64,000 bases of DNA from Halobacillus sp. A1 (GCF_024189295.1 NZ_JAIZEN010000011.1:1-64000); one strand, 5' to 3'; positions 16,255-26,187 are shown, counted from the first letter of the stretch. Numbers and translations: made by a program. Notes: generated by a model not told the origin, from the sequence alone.

Positions 16255-16586
16255 TGTGGATAACCCACTCTCGATAGCCGTTAGTAGACTTTTGCGGAAA
16301 TTAGAGGATTATGTAGAATGTTGTTGAAAAAGGGAGAGCTTAAGGCTTTGTTCCCTGTGCACATGTGGATAAGACGACTAACGAATTAAGTTACCCACAA
16401 TTATCCACAGACTTATGCACAGAAATTGTTAATTTTGAGCTATTCACAAGTTATCCCACGGTGTGAACAGTTTATCCACAGTTCTATCCACATATGCACA
16501 AATTGATGTGTCTATATTGTGTTAGCATGTATGTTCGCCACCATATATGCTATTTATCCAGAATATTATTCACACGGTGTGGATAA
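16255..16586. other. DnaA-box cluster
   Basis: Seven perfect matches to TTATNCACA lie in 332 bases. Forward boxes are at 16401, 16413, 16472 and 16566; reverse boxes (TGTGGATAA) are at 16255, 16364 and 16578. One-mismatch boxes occur at 16391, 16440, 16484 and 16492, and two more flank the cluster at 16200 and 16231. No gene lies in this 440-base gap. B. subtilis has stable DnaA-bound box clusters outside oriC, one of them near yydA (rlmH), so this is probably the equivalent: a DnaA-titration or initiation-control site rather than oriC itself, because dnaA and dnaN are not adjacent. Confidence 0.85.
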
Positions 16587-16587
16587 A

Positions 16588-16621
16588 AAAAGCGTGTGCT
16601 TTTTGAGGAGCACACGCTTTT
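16588..16621 (-). terminator. Terminator of the wal/htrA operon
   Basis: AAAAGCGTGTGCT (16588-16600) and AGCACACGCTTTT (16609-16621) form a 13-bp stem immediately after htrA; on the minus strand it ends in a T run. Confidence 0.9.
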
Positions 16622-16629
16622 ACAAGAGT

Positions 16630-17841
16630 CTATTCCTGGGTGCCAAGGGTGACGGTTGTTGAATTTTGTTCACCGTTGCGATAATAGGTGACTTCTAATG
16701 TATCTCCTGGATTCTTTTCATCGTACAAGTATTTGCGTAAATCGATGATGTCGGCTACGGGCTCTCCATCAAGCTCTGTAATGACGTCGAGTGGTTCGAG
16801 TCCTGCTTTTGAAGCTGGAGACATTTGCGTAATGCTTCGAATATACAATCCATCTTCCACATCGTCTGGCAGGTTGAGCGTGCTCTGCAGTTCTGAAGAA
16901 GGCACTTCTTTTAATCCGTAGGCTTCAATGCCGATAAATGCACGTTCCACCTGGCCGTTTTCCTCGAGCTGCTCGATTAAGGGCAGGGCCGCATCGATAG
17001 GAATCGCGAATCCGATGCCTTCGACGGAGGATTGAGCGACTTTCATAGAATTGATGCCGATCAGTTGGCCGTTGACGTTAATCAACGCTCCTCCGCTGTT
17101 CCCGGGGTTGATCGCTGCATCTGTCTGAATGACCTCTGCCTGCCAGTCCGGCTGTCCGTCGTTGTTAAAATCCTGAGGGATCGCACGCTGGGTTCCGCTG
17201 ATAATTCCTTTCGTAACGGAGCCTGCGAATCGTAATCCTAATGGGTTTCCGATGGCGATGGCCGGTTCACCGACTTTCAGGCTTTCTGACGTTCCGATTT
17301 CCGCTACTTTGGTGACCGTTTCGTCCGACATTTCGAGTACGGCGAGATCGGAGAATACGTCTCCTCCGACGAGTTCAGCGGGCACTCTCGTTTCATCGGA
17401 CATGACGACTTCTATATCGTTTGCACCTTCAATGACGTGATTGTTCGTAACGACATAGGCTTTTCCGTCTTCCTGCTTGTAAATGACCCCTGATCCTTCT
17501 CCTGCCTGTTCAGAGCCTGGCTCCTCCCAGAACTGGGATTGGGACTGGTTATTGACGACCCCGACGACCGAGGGGGTGACTTCTTCTACGATTTCTGTAA
17601 TCTGGGTATTTACATCAAGCTCTACCCGTTCGCTGTTTAAGTTGGTGTCTTCGTCTTCTATGGATTCACGGTCCTCGTCCGGTGCTGTCATGTCATAAGG
17701 GAGTAAATTGGTTTGTACCAGCGCAGGCAACGCCAGCAAAACGAGAACAGCACCGAGCACAATCCCGATAAGGGCAGGCGTTATGAATCGGCGGCTCTTC
17801 TTCTGCTGTGTGGCTGGTGAATGATCGTCGTAGTATCCCAC
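16630..17841 (-). CDS. htrA: HtrA-family membrane-anchored serine protease
   Basis: This is a trypsin-like quality-control protease. A cytoplasmic N-terminus (GYYDDHSPATQQKKSRR) precedes one transmembrane segment (PALIGIVLGAVLVLLALPAL), an acidic linker, the protease domain and a PDZ domain. The triad is His135 (TNNHVIEG), Asp165 (SDLAVLEM) and Ser249 (NPGNSGGALIN), counted from the GTG at 17841. That start follows AAAGGTGAT by a few bases and gives the common beginning xGYYDD; an ATG at 17868 is possible. It is last in the walR-walK-yycH-yycI-walJ-htrA cluster (yyxA/yycK of B. subtilis) and probably co-transcribed. Confidence 0.95.
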   Translation of the reverse strand: MGYYDDHSPATQQKKSRRFITPALIGIVLGAVLVLLALPALVQTNLLPYDMTAPDEDRESIEDEDTNLNSERVELDVNTQITEIVEEVTPSVVGVVNNQSQSQFWEEPGSEQAGEGSGVIYKQEDGKAYVVTNNHVIEGANDIEVVMSDETRVPAELVGGDVFSDLAVLEMSDETVTKVAEIGTSESLKVGEPAIAIGNPLGLRFAGSVTKGIISGTQRAIPQDFNNDGQPDWQAEVIQTDAAINPGNSGGALINVNGQLIGINSMKVAQSSVEGIGFAIPIDAALPLIEQLEENGQVERAFIGIEAYGLKEVPSSELQSTLNLPDDVEDGLYIRSITQMSPASKAGLEPLDVITELDGEPVADIIDLRKYLYDEKNPGDTLEVTYYRNGEQNSTTVTLGTQE

Positions 17842-17911
17842 GGCTATCACCTTTCCTTTCTTCCACATCTTATTCTACCTTATTCTTACCTTAACTTTGA
17901 GTTTTAAAACC

Positions 17912-18706
17912 CTACAAGTCATAGATTGGCGTCGCATAGGCGGGATCGGTATCATGCAGTTCGATTCTTCTGCCGATTTCAAAACCGCGTTCCTGTAACA
18001 CGTCCTGTACGGACATACGGGCCAGCTCTTTCATATTATTATCCAAGCTGAGGTGGGCTAAATAGACGCGCTTCGTTTGATCATCCAAAATATCAGTGAG
18101 AGCAAGGGCACAATCTTCATTGGACACGTGGCCGGAATCACCTAGAATTCTTCGTTTCACGTTCCATGGATAGCGGCCCATCCTCAGCATGCTTACATCG
18201 TGATTCGATTCGAAAATGAGAGCGTCAGAGCCTTCCACCGTTTTTTTGATGCGCTCGGATACATAGCCTAGATCGGTGACGAGCGATACTTTTTTTCCGT
18301 CTTTACGAAAGGTATAAAACATCGGATCGGCGGCATCGTGGGAGACGGCGAATGATTCGATGTCTATTCCGCCGAAAGTCCGCGTTTCTTCCATATTGAA
18401 ATGGAATTTCTGATCGGTTTTAAGCTTCCCGAGCTGCCCTTCCATCGCCTGCCACGTCTTTTCATTAGCGTAAATCGGCAGGTTGTAGCGCCTGGCCATA
18501 ATCCCTAATCCTTTAATGTGGTCACTATGTTCGTGAGTGACTAGAATTCTTGAAAGATCGTGTGGATCCACTTCAATTTGATCAAGCAGCCCTTCCACTT
18601 TCTTTCCACTTAGTCCAGCATCAACTAAAATTTTCTCATCGCCGGACTCAATATAAAATGCATTGCCTGTACTGCCTGAGGCAAGCACACTGAATCGTAA
18701 ACTCAT
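17912..18706 (-). CDS. walJ: Metallo-beta-lactamase-fold hydrolase WalJ (YycJ)
   Basis: The 264-residue protein has the start [20 protein letters not shown] and the zinc motif [10 protein letters not shown] (HxHxDH), with further ligands in [15 protein letters not shown] and YLAHLS. YycJ proteins are metal-dependent nucleases of the metallo-beta-lactamase class, tied to the WalRK regulon and to cell division and wall phenotypes in firmicutes. ATG 18706 is chosen because GGGGTG lies seven bases before it; an ATG five codons upstream overlaps that site. The gene is 21 bases downstream of yycI, in the same operon. Confidence 0.93.
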   Translation of the reverse strand: MSLRFSVLASGSTGNAFYIESGDEKILVDAGLSGKKVEGLLDQIEVDPHDLSRILVTHEHSDHIKGLGIMARRYNLPIYANEKTWQAMEGQLGKLKTDQKFHFNMEETRTFGGIDIESFAVSHDAADPMFYTFRKDGKKVSLVTDLGYVSERIKKTVEGSDALIFESNHDVSMLRMGRYPWNVKRRILGDSGHVSNEDCALALTDILDDQTKRVYLAHLSLDNNMKELARMSVQDVLQERGFEIGRRIELHDTDPAYATPIYDL

Positions 18707-18727
18707 TGTATGACACCCCATGTCGAT

Positions 18728-19648
18728 CTATTCTTCTTCCTCTTCATCAGAGCTGCTTTCATCATCGTTTTCTTCTTCATCAGCTTCTTCATTAGTAATG
18801 ATATCTTCTCCATTTTCGTCCATGACGTCCATAAAGTACTCTGTTGTAGCCTCAATAAACTCGTCTTCATCAATATCGAGCATACGGCCTTCGCCGGTCA
18901 CCGCATTGACGAAAAGATCTTCTTCGCCATTGACGGTAATTTTCCAAATCGGTGCGAACACCTGAGTCGGATCAAAGGTCGCTGCTGAATAGTAGCCTAT
19001 TTTCATTTCCGTGACTTCATCGCCCGTCGTAATGACCTGGTCTTCGTATAAAATGTCAATGACGTCAATCGGCTCTAACAGTTCGCGTTCATCTCCGCTG
19101 TCATCCTCATCTTCTCTTAACTGGGTCAGCTGATACCCTGTCATCTGCCCGTCTTCCACGTCCACCATCAATACGCCTCCCGAATTGTAATATACCGTCC
19201 GGGTGTTGGTCGTCTGGAAGAAAAGGATTTTATCTCTTTGTTCATTCCATCCCCAATACGAGTACTGACTAATGAAGGGAACATATTCACCGACGACTTC
19301 TGTGATCTCTTCTTCATCGTCCTCAATATCTACAGGTTCATCTAAAGTGGATACGAGCAGATTTTCATTGAAGACTTGAGCCTCCTGATCGGTTAAATCA
19401 CGAATGCCGTCTAACTGGCTTTCAGAAAAATCACTGAGAGAAGCAATTAAAAAGCTGACTTCAGGAGCTTCTTCCGGCACGTCTCCGCTGATCTCCACGT
19501 TATTCTCAGCAGGACTTTCGTCGAACATCGAATCTTGCAGGGTCCCTACCTGAGCTTCCTCCTGCTTCGTCAAAAATTGCTGCAGCAAGAACAGATCCAA
19601 AATAAGGAAGCTGAGGATGAACAATGTTTTAATTTGTCCCCACTGCAT
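18728..19648 (-). CDS. yycI: YycI, membrane regulator of the WalK kinase
   Basis: The product has one N-terminal transmembrane helix (MQWGQIKTLFILSFLILDLFLLQQF) and a large extracytoplasmic domain, typical of YycI. With YycH it forms a membrane complex with WalK and modulates its activity. The last 50 residues are almost all Asp and Glu (for example ESSSDEEEEE), longer and more acidic than in B. subtilis, a halophile trait. The first codons overlap the yycH 3' end by 20 bases, so translation is coupled. Confidence 0.93.
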   Translation of the reverse strand: MQWGQIKTLFILSFLILDLFLLQQFLTKQEEAQVGTLQDSMFDESPAENNVEISGDVPEEAPEVSFLIASLSDFSESQLDGIRDLTDQEAQVFNENLLVSTLDEPVDIEDDEEEITEVVGEYVPFISQYSYWGWNEQRDKILFFQTTNTRTVYYNSGGVLMVDVEDGQMTGYQLTQLREDEDDSGDERELLEPIDVIDILYEDQVITTGDEVTEMKIGYYSAATFDPTQVFAPIWKITVNGEEDLFVNAVTGEGRMLDIDEDEFIEATTEYFMDVMDENGEDIITNEEADEEENDDESSSDEEEEE

Positions 19649-20969
19649 GAGCTACCCCTCCTTCTCCGCTCGATGAAGATAACTCATTAATCTCTTTCCA
19701 GCTGCCATTTTCTTTGACGAACCAGACGGGAATGAGGTCATACACCTGCTGGTAATTTTGAGATTGAGGAGCAATCGTATAGCCGATTTTAATATCTTCG
19801 ATCAGGTTCACGTTATATTGACGGGAATCTTCCAAAAAGGCGGCCACATCTTCCCCGGAAGGTAATTCTGTTTCGTTAGGGTTCGGGTAGGATGGGTCGA
19901 AATCACGAAGTGGACGCACATAACGCTGCTCTTCTTCGCCATCGTACTCCAGCCTGATTCTATGAACGTCATCTGCACTGGAAAGCAGAGGAATGTCATT
20001 GAAATACATATTGTAAACAATAGAAGAATTGGAAGGATTCAGCTCCGATAACCGGAACGTGTCTGTCCAGCCTTCATGTGTATTGATAAAATTCACACTT
20101 CTTTCTAACAAGTCATACGAATTTAAAGCCCTTTGCACATCTGAAGTATTCGGCGTGAGCTTCGTGTATTCCATTCGATTGCCGTTGCCAAGTGTTTCTA
20201 GTCTTCTGCTGTTATCGGTCAATCGCTGCTCGCTCGTCGATCCCTCTGAAACGTTGACGACGGGTGAGTCAGGAAATAATTCATTTTTTAAAGGCAGAAT
20301 ATCAATTCGTTCCGTTTCTACAGAATCCTCCTGGACGGTCACACTGTCTTTCGGGATATAAATCCGCTTGTCTTCATCTTCCGCAAACAGAGTCTGCTCG
20401 GCCAGTAATTCTTCATCGCTGTAGCTGTCCGCTAACTGATCCGCGTCATCCGGTCCGATGGAAGCTCTGAATGCTGCTGAACTTTCTGAGTCCGACGTGA
20501 ACATCAGCTCAGCCCCATCTGGGTTATACGTAATGAACATTCTGTTGAATTGACCGGACGGCACTTCATTTTCGCTTTCAACGTTGAATAGTTCAGGAAT
20601 CATCTTAGAAGGGATGCGTGTCGGAAAAGAAAGCTCCACCCAATTGCCTTCATTGAATTGAGGTTCTCGATTTTCTGTGGTAGTCAAACCTGAGAGCGTC
20701 CAGTCTCTCATATCATTGAAAGCAAGTCTCGTATCGGCTTGGTTTCTAAAGGAATAATGCGCTCCGTCCAGATGAAAAATGAACTGATCCGGCTCAATGA
20801 GAGAAGAGATCTCGACTTCTTCACCCTCAATGCTCGTTTCATCAATAAGGCTGTCCCCGTCTTCTGCACTTTCATATTCCGGCTGGTAGTACCACAAACC
20901 TACAGTAAGCAGCAAACTAAAACCGATGAGTATGACGAGAATAATAGATTTCAACGTTTCTACCTTCAT
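19629..20969 (-). CDS. yycH: YycH, membrane regulator of the WalK kinase
   Basis: The protein (446 residues) has one N-terminal transmembrane segment (SIILVILIGFSLLLTVGLWYYQPEYES) and an extracytoplasmic, strongly acidic YycH domain. YycH and YycI bind the WalK transmembrane region and tune its kinase activity. The ATG overlaps the walK stop (ATGA), showing coupling. The order walR-walK-yycH-yycI-walJ-htrA is the standard one. Confidence 0.93.
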   Translation of the reverse strand: MKVETLKSIILVILIGFSLLLTVGLWYYQPEYESAEDGDSLIDETSIEGEEVEISSLIEPDQFIFHLDGAHYSFRNQADTRLAFNDMRDWTLSGLTTTENREPQFNEGNWVELSFPTRIPSKMIPELFNVESENEVPSGQFNRMFITYNPDGAELMFTSDSESSAAFRASIGPDDADQLADSYSDEELLAEQTLFAEDEDKRIYIPKDSVTVQEDSVETERIDILPLKNELFPDSPVVNVSEGSTSEQRLTDNSRRLETLGNGNRMEYTKLTPNTSDVQRALNSYDLLERSVNFINTHEGWTDTFRLSELNPSNSSIVYNMYFNDIPLLSSADDVHRIRLEYDGEEEQRYVRPLRDFDPSYPNPNETELPSGEDVAAFLEDSRQYNVNLIEDIKIGYTIAPQSQNYQQVYDLIPVWFVKENGSWKEINELSSSSGEGGVAHAVGTN

Positions 20970-22807
20970 TTGCGCTTCCTCCGCTTCTGGTTAATGAGCG
21001 GAAGGGTGAAGAAAACGGTCGTACCTTTACCTTCTTGACTATTCGCCCATATTTGACCATGGTGGGATTCAATTATTTCCCGGGCAATAGCGAGACCGAG
21101 TCCCGTACCGCCCACTTCCCTGGACCGAGCTTTATCCACCCGATAAAAACGATCGAATATTTTATCAACCGTGTCAGACGGCATCCCCATCCCCTGATCC
21201 GTGATACTTACAAGCAGCTGTTTCTTCATCGTTTCTGCTTTAAGGGTAATCGTTCCGCCTTCTGGGGAATATTTGATCGAATTGGAAATGATATTGTCGA
21301 GCACTTGAGTGATTTTGTCTTTATCGATCCAAACATACAAGCTTTGTTCCGTCAAAATTCGTTCAAACGCATTCTTTTGATCTTTATGCATTTCAAAACG
21401 GTCAATCACGTGGCTGAAATACTCGATAAACTCCACTTTTTCTTTAAACAGCCCGGTATCTTTGCGATCCATTTTGGAAAGCTGGAGTAAATCATTCACA
21501 AGCCGGATCATGCGGTCGGTCTCGTTTTGTGTAACGTCGAGGAAGCGGGGGGCGATTTCCTTGTTTTCCCACGCTCCGTCCGTCAATGCTTCGAGATAGC
21601 TTTTCATGGTTGTGAGCGGGGTGCGAAGTTCATGCGATACGTTGGAAACGAACTCCCTCCGCTCCTGTTCGATCCGCTCCTGCTCGGTTACATCGCTGAT
21701 TACTGAAATGAACCCGTCCATTTCTTCATTTTCATTTTGAACGACCGAGAAATTGGCTTTCAGTAACAGCGGCTGATCCTCCGTACTTAAATCGATGATA
21801 ATCGATCCGATCGACTCAATATCATTCACATCGGTAACCTGTTCATTGAGATCGAGAATATCGATCAGTGATTGACCCTGCACTTCTTCAAAGGATTGGC
21901 CGATCAGCTTGGAGGCCGGGGCGTTCATTAAAGTGATCGCACCTAAACGGTCCGTTGCGATAACACCATCCGACATATTTGAAAGAACGGAGCTTAACTT
22001 CCGCCGCTCACCTTCTGTCGTGGCTTGAGACTGCTTCAGCTTGTCATTCAAATCGTTGAATGTGACACCGAGCTGACCGATTTCATCGTTGCCGTGCACG
22101 CTCACTTTTTGTGAAAAGTCTCCTGTTGCCATAATTTGAGCCTGTCTTCTCATTTCGGATAAAGGTTTAGTGATCGTCCTGGCGACAAGAATACCTAATA
22201 AAGCCGTCACAGTAATCGCTAACAGCGTCCCACGCGCAAAAATGTTATTGATATCCTGCAGCTGGTCATATACATTCGTCAAATTCGCCTGATAACTTAC
22301 CGCCGCATGGACTTCTTCGCCATCACTGCTTTCCACCGGTTTGGCCCCGACGAGCAGTCGGTTCTGCGTATCAGGGTCGAGCTGAATCTCCGGATCCTGG
22401 TTGCTTCTATACAGTAAGGCGCTGGTAATCCTCGGGTCATTTGATTTCTTACCTACGTCTGACCGGTTAAAGTCTTCCGGATCATATGTAGCAATGACTC
22501 GGCGGTTGGAATAGTCGATCACTTGCAGCTTATGAATATCACTTTCATTAAAATCGTCGATCAGCCGCTGTACATCGGTTTCTAGGGTCGTATCGGAATC
22601 GTCCCGCTCCGTTTCATAAGCATTCTGCAGGCTGTAGTTTAAAGAGTTCAGCCTGCCCTCTAACGACTCTTCGAAGTTTTCAACGAGCCGATCCTCCAAT
22701 TCCCCGACAAAGTAGGACCCAATCACCTGAATGGCTAGAAGGAGGAGTAAAATATATACGATCGTCAGCTTCAGCCGAACAGACTGGAGAAAACCTACCT
22801 TTTTCAT
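20966..22807 (-). CDS. walK: Essential cell-wall sensor histidine kinase WalK
   Basis: The 613-residue kinase has a first transmembrane helix (about 12-34), an extracytoplasmic sensor domain of about 150 residues, a second helix (about 193-212), HAMP, a PAS domain (about 270-375), and HisKA with His392 in FVSNVSHELRTPL. The ATPase domain shows DNIISNSIKYSPEGG (N box), TDQGMGMP (G1), FDRFYRVDKARS and GGTGLGLAI (G2). It phosphorylates WalR to control autolysin and wall genes. ATG 22807 follows AGGAGTAG; the gene starts nine bases after the walR stop. Confidence 0.97.
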   Translation of the reverse strand: MKKVGFLQSVRLKLTIVYILLLLLAIQVIGSYFVGELEDRLVENFEESLEGRLNSLNYSLQNAYETERDDSDTTLETDVQRLIDDFNESDIHKLQVIDYSNRRVIATYDPEDFNRSDVGKKSNDPRITSALLYRSNQDPEIQLDPDTQNRLLVGAKPVESSDGEEVHAAVSYQANLTNVYDQLQDINNIFARGTLLAITVTALLGILVARTITKPLSEMRRQAQIMATGDFSQKVSVHGNDEIGQLGVTFNDLNDKLKQSQATTEGERRKLSSVLSNMSDGVIATDRLGAITLMNAPASKLIGQSFEEVQGQSLIDILDLNEQVTDVNDIESIGSIIIDLSTEDQPLLLKANFSVVQNENEEMDGFISVISDVTEQERIEQERREFVSNVSHELRTPLTTMKSYLEALTDGAWENKEIAPRFLDVTQNETDRMIRLVNDLLQLSKMDRKDTGLFKEKVEFIEYFSHVIDRFEMHKDQKNAFERILTEQSLYVWIDKDKITQVLDNIISNSIKYSPEGGTITLKAETMKKQLLVSITDQGMGMPSDTVDKIFDRFYRVDKARSREVGGTGLGLAIAREIIESHHGQIWANSQEGKGTTVFFTLPLINQKRRKRK

Positions 22808-22816
22808 ACACAAACA

Positions 22817-23521
22817 CTACTCCTGCTCTGGATTTCTTAAATAATACCCGACCCCTCGTCGTGTTACGATCCACATTGGATTGCTGGGGCTTTCTTCTAT
22901 TTTTTCGCGCAAGCGTCGAACGGTCACATCCACGGTACGAACGTCACCATAATAATCATAGCCCCATACCGTTTCTAACAAGTGTTCACGCGTCATAACC
23001 TGTCCAGTGTGACGGGCCAGATAATGGAGCAGCTCAAATTCACGGTGCGTCAGTTCGATGTGCGAACCATCTCTCGTCACGGTATAAGCATCCGGGTGAA
23101 TGACCAGACGCCCGATCGTAATGTCTTTAGACTGCTGGGAAGAATCCTCAGGTTCCTGCTGGTGGCGGCGTAAGTTCGCCTTTACACGAGCAATCAATTC
23201 GCGGTTACTGAACGGTTTGGTGACATAATCATCCGCGCCCATTTCCAATCCTAATACTTTATCGATTTCTGCATCTTTAGCGGTCAGCATAATTATAGGC
23301 ATCGCATGAGTTTTTCGAACCTCACGACACACTTCATTTCCATCTTTATTAGGAAGCATGATGTCGAGTAAAATCAGTTCAGGATTTTCCTCATCAGCCT
23401 TACGGATCGCTTCATCGCCATCGTAAGCGCACACCACTTCATAGCCTTCCTTTTCCAAGTTGAATTTCAATATATCAGCAATTGGCTTTTCGTCATCTAC
23501 TACTAAAATTTTCTGTGCCAT
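22817..23521 (-). CDS. walR: Essential response regulator WalR
   Basis: An OmpR/PhoB-type regulator of 234 residues. The receiver domain has the acidic pocket VVDDEKP (Asp9/Asp10), the phosphorylated Asp53 in [11 protein letters not shown], and Lys102 in VTKPFSN. The C-terminal winged helix contains [20 protein letters not shown] and [15 protein letters not shown]. It activates autolysin genes through TGTWAH repeats. It is the first gene of the operon; the upstream gap of about 80 bases before the terminator of the M23 gene must contain its promoter, which I could not pinpoint. Confidence 0.97.
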   Translation of the reverse strand: MAQKILVVDDEKPIADILKFNLEKEGYEVVCAYDGDEAIRKADEENPELILLDIMLPNKDGNEVCREVRKTHAMPIIMLTAKDAEIDKVLGLEMGADDYVTKPFSNRELIARVKANLRRHQQEPEDSSQQSKDITIGRLVIHPDAYTVTRDGSHIELTHREFELLHYLARHTGQVMTREHLLETVWGYDYYGDVRTVDVTVRRLREKIEESPSNPMWIVTRRGVGYYLRNPEQE

Positions 23522-23604
23522 TATTCAGTCACTTCCTTTTTTCAACTTCAGTGCTTTCCCTCATTTTAACTTATTTCGATGAAAATGTCTTATCCAGTAG
23601 AAAA

Positions 23605-23630
23605 AAGCTGCTATGAAATCATAGCAGCTT
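23605..23630 (-). terminator. Terminator after the M23 peptidase gene
   Basis: AAGCTGCTATGA (23605-23616) pairs with TCATAGCAGCTT (23619-23630); the minus strand then runs into T. It separates this gene from the wal operon. Confidence 0.85.
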
Positions 23631-23635
23631 CTCGT

Positions 23636-25030
23636 TTATATGTGGTCCAAAGGATTTTCCAATGAGCCATCCTTATGAATTTCGAAATGCAAGTGTACGC
23701 CAGTCGAGCGTCCGGTTGTTCCCATGTCTCCAAGAGAAGAACCTTTTTCGACAGTGTCACCTTCATTTACATCAATAGATTCCAGATGAGCATACGTCGT
23801 CTCGTACCCATTGTTATGATCAATGACTACTTTATTTCCGTACGCTCCATCTTTACCGGCCTCGATGACTTTCCCGTGATCAGCAGCCTTAATTGTTCTG
23901 TCTTTTACCCCTGCAATATCGATCCCCTTGTGATACTTACCCCAACGTTCACCCTGTTTACTTGTGATCGATCCATCGACGGCCGGCCATGAGAAATTGC
24001 CCGACCCTTTCGAAGGGATCACTTTTGTGCCTTTAAGAATAATTTCTTTTTCAGGCTTTTTTATCTCTTTTTCTTTTATCGTGCCTTCGTCCATCGTGCG
24101 ATCATTCTTTTTGTCTTTGTAGTAATGTATTTCTTTCTCGCCGTCTTGACCTTTTTGTTTCGTCTCTTTTTTCCCTTTTTCTAAGTCGTCGGTTTCGACT
24201 ATTTCTGTTTCGTAAGGGATTTTCTCTTTTTTAATACCTTCTTCTCTAACTGAAACTTCTGTTACAGGTTCGGTTTCTGTAATATCGATTTCCTCATCCT
24301 TAGATAAGGAATCACTTTCATCTAATTCAGGGTTATCCTGTAACAATTCATCTTTCGACACATCGTACTCAGATGTCAGATCTTCCACATCTTCGCCTTC
24401 GTCAGCCACATGTACCGTTTGTTCAGGGACGCCTTTCTCTAAAATCTCTACAGCGTCGTCCACCTGTTGGATCTCAGAAGGGTCTACAAGCTTCTCTTGC
24501 TGTTTGACCTGCTTCGTCAGCTCGACATCCATAATAGTCTTATCTTCAACGTCCGGCTTCTCCTCATCGGAACGCTCTTCCAGGGCTTGAAGATCCTCTT
24601 CATCGACGAATTTCTCTTTATAACGCTGAAGAGCTTTATCTGCATCTTTTTCGTTCGCCAGGTGAGCGACTGTTTCGTCCTCTACGACTAAACTAACGGC
24701 TGATGCAGCTATTTCTATTTCTTCTTCAAGTTCACGGAGCGTCTCCTCTGTTTCAACCGATGGAGAAAACTGTTTCTCAGGTACATAGGTTACTTTTTCT
24801 AAAAGCTCTACATCTACATCTTCATGCTTGTCCTGCGCTTCTCCTAAGCGTTGGTCCACATATTCCTCGGCATCTGCTTTATTTTCCACAAGACCTAGAT
24901 GTTTACCGTCTATGTAGACGTGGTAAATATTCTCTAGATTATCCTCGGCATACACCGTACCAAAGCTCAATGTCATCGCAAGCAAAGCAATGGCCAAGGC
25001 CTTTTTCCAAAGGCCCGTCGTCTCTTTCAC
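23636..25030 (-). CDS. Secreted M23-family peptidoglycan metallopeptidase with a G5-like domain
   Basis: A signal peptide (WKKALAIALLAMTLSFGTVYA) is followed by an acidic repeat region rich in Glu/Lys/Asp, a weak LysM-like segment (YDVSKDELLQDNPEL), a G5-like stretch (KIPYETEIVETDD... to KGTKVIPS) and a C-terminal M23 domain with HKGIDI and HLHFEIH as zinc-binding and catalytic motifs. The enzyme should cut peptide bridges or stem peptides in the wall. GTG 25030 is chosen, with GGGGGA eight bases upstream. It lies next to walR, the regulator of such enzymes, but has its own terminator. The long acidic middle part is unusual. Confidence 0.88.
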   Translation of the reverse strand: MKETTGLWKKALAIALLAMTLSFGTVYAEDNLENIYHVYIDGKHLGLVENKADAEEYVDQRLGEAQDKHEDVDVELLEKVTYVPEKQFSPSVETEETLRELEEEIEIAASAVSLVVEDETVAHLANEKDADKALQRYKEKFVDEEDLQALEERSDEEKPDVEDKTIMDVELTKQVKQQEKLVDPSEIQQVDDAVEILEKGVPEQTVHVADEGEDVEDLTSEYDVSKDELLQDNPELDESDSLSKDEEIDITETEPVTEVSVREEGIKKEKIPYETEIVETDDLEKGKKETKQKGQDGEKEIHYYKDKKNDRTMDEGTIKEKEIKKPEKEIILKGTKVIPSKGSGNFSWPAVDGSITSKQGERWGKYHKGIDIAGVKDRTIKAADHGKVIEAGKDGAYGNKVVIDHNNGYETTYAHLESIDVNEGDTVEKGSSLGDMGTTGRSTGVHLHFEIHKDGSLENPLDHI

Positions 25031-25286
25031 GTACAAATCCCCCTATGTCAAATCTCTCTCTATTTTTCTTTTTATTTGTATATTCTCGTATTTTTTGACA
25101 CTTTTTCAATTTACCATAGGTAGAAAGACTAGTGTTGAAAATGAAAAAGATGTAATGAATTTATAATATAGCTGGTAAATATCTCATGCATTTGTTTTAT
25201 ATTTATTCTTTTTGTGTATTTTTACACTTTTTTAAGGTAAAATTTGTATGTTATATTACGGTTATGTAACGACTTATATAAAAAAA

Positions 25287-25309
25287 CGTCAGCATATTGT
25301 ATGCTGACG
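25287..25309 (-). terminator. Terminator downstream of the tRNA pair
   Basis: CGTCAGCATA and TATGCTGACG form a 10-bp stem with a 3-base loop; the minus strand continues into seven T. It ends the tRNA transcript. Confidence 0.9.
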
Positions 25310-25319
25310 CTTCAAGTAG

Positions 25320-25392
<73 letters not shown>

Positions 25393-25436
25393 ATGATAGA
25401 TGAAATTTTTAATGATGTTCTGCGGATAAATAAAAA

Positions 25437-25513
25437 TGGCGGTCCGGACGGGACTCGAACCCGCGACCTCCTGCGTGACAGGCAGGCATTCTAACCAACT
25501 GAACTACCGGACC
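25437..25513 (-). tRNA. tRNA-Asp (anticodon GTC)
   Basis: The minus strand gives a cloverleaf with acceptor GGTCCGG/CCGGACC, D arm TAGTTCAGTTGGTTAGA, anticodon arm CCTGCCTGTCACGCAGG with GTC and T arm with GGTTCGAGTCC. CCA is encoded at 25439-25437. It is co-oriented with tRNA-Phe, 44 bases apart. Confidence 0.97.
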
Positions 25514-25589
25514 AGTATGACTTCTTTACCGCAACGAAGAATATCATACCATATGGGTTTCCTATTACGCAATATATTTTTTCATGAAT

Positions 25590-26138
25590 CTATTCGTCTG
25601 CCTTGTTTTCAAGAAGCGAAAGCAAGTCGTGGGACTCAGTAGATTCGATAAGCAGGCTTCGGTTTGCGGCCCGCACAAATCCGGCTTCTATCGCATGATC
25701 GAGCAGCTCCATCAAGGGAGTATAATACCCTTCGATATTGAATACTCCAATCGGCTTGACGTGAAGACCTATTTGCGCCCACGTGATCGTTTCGAACAGT
25801 TCCTCAAATGTTCCGAACCCTCCAGGAAGTGCGATAAATCCGTCAGCAAGCTCACTCATTTTTTCTTTTCGCTGGTGCATCGTCTCTACCTCGATAAATT
25901 GGGTGAGCCCTTGATGGACGATTTCCTTTTCAAATAAAGGGGTCGGCATGATGCCTGTCACTTTTCCTCCTGCTTCAAGGATCGCATCAGCTAACACTCC
26001 CATTAGTCCACTTTGCGCGCCGCCATAGACGAGCTCTATATTCTTCTCTGCAAAAGCTTCTCCGAGTTTTTTTGTATGCTCTGTGAATGCCGGGTCGTTT
26101 CCTGCACTGGAGCCGGCAAATACGCTGATTCGTTTCAT
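25590..26138 (-). CDS. LOG-family protein (possible nucleotide 5'-phosphoribohydrolase)
   Basis: This 182-residue Rossmann protein has the LOG family signature PGGFGTFEELFE (about residues 103-114) and an N-terminal phosphate-binding AGSSAGNDP, plus YGGAQSGLMG. LOG enzymes release base from nucleoside 5'-monophosphates; the physiological role in bacilli is unclear (B. subtilis YvdD is related). The older annotation 'lysine decarboxylase' is not supported by these motifs. It stands between the tRNA pair and purA and has its own start with AGGAGG. Confidence 0.9.
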   Translation of the reverse strand: MKRISVFAGSSAGNDPAFTEHTKKLGEAFAEKNIELVYGGAQSGLMGVLADAILEAGGKVTGIMPTPLFEKEIVHQGLTQFIEVETMHQRKEKMSELADGFIALPGGFGTFEELFETITWAQIGLHVKPIGVFNIEGYYTPLMELLDHAIEAGFVRAANRSLLIESTESHDLLSLLENKADE

Positions 26139-26187
26139 GTGTACGTCCTCCTTCGTAAGTAGTATGTGTTCTTTTACCTATCAAAAA

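Noticed and set aside
16255-16586. The DnaA-box cluster as oriC itself
   Set aside because: dnaA, dnaN and rpmH are absent, no clear AT-rich unwinding repeats were seen, and oriC is expected to the right of noc.
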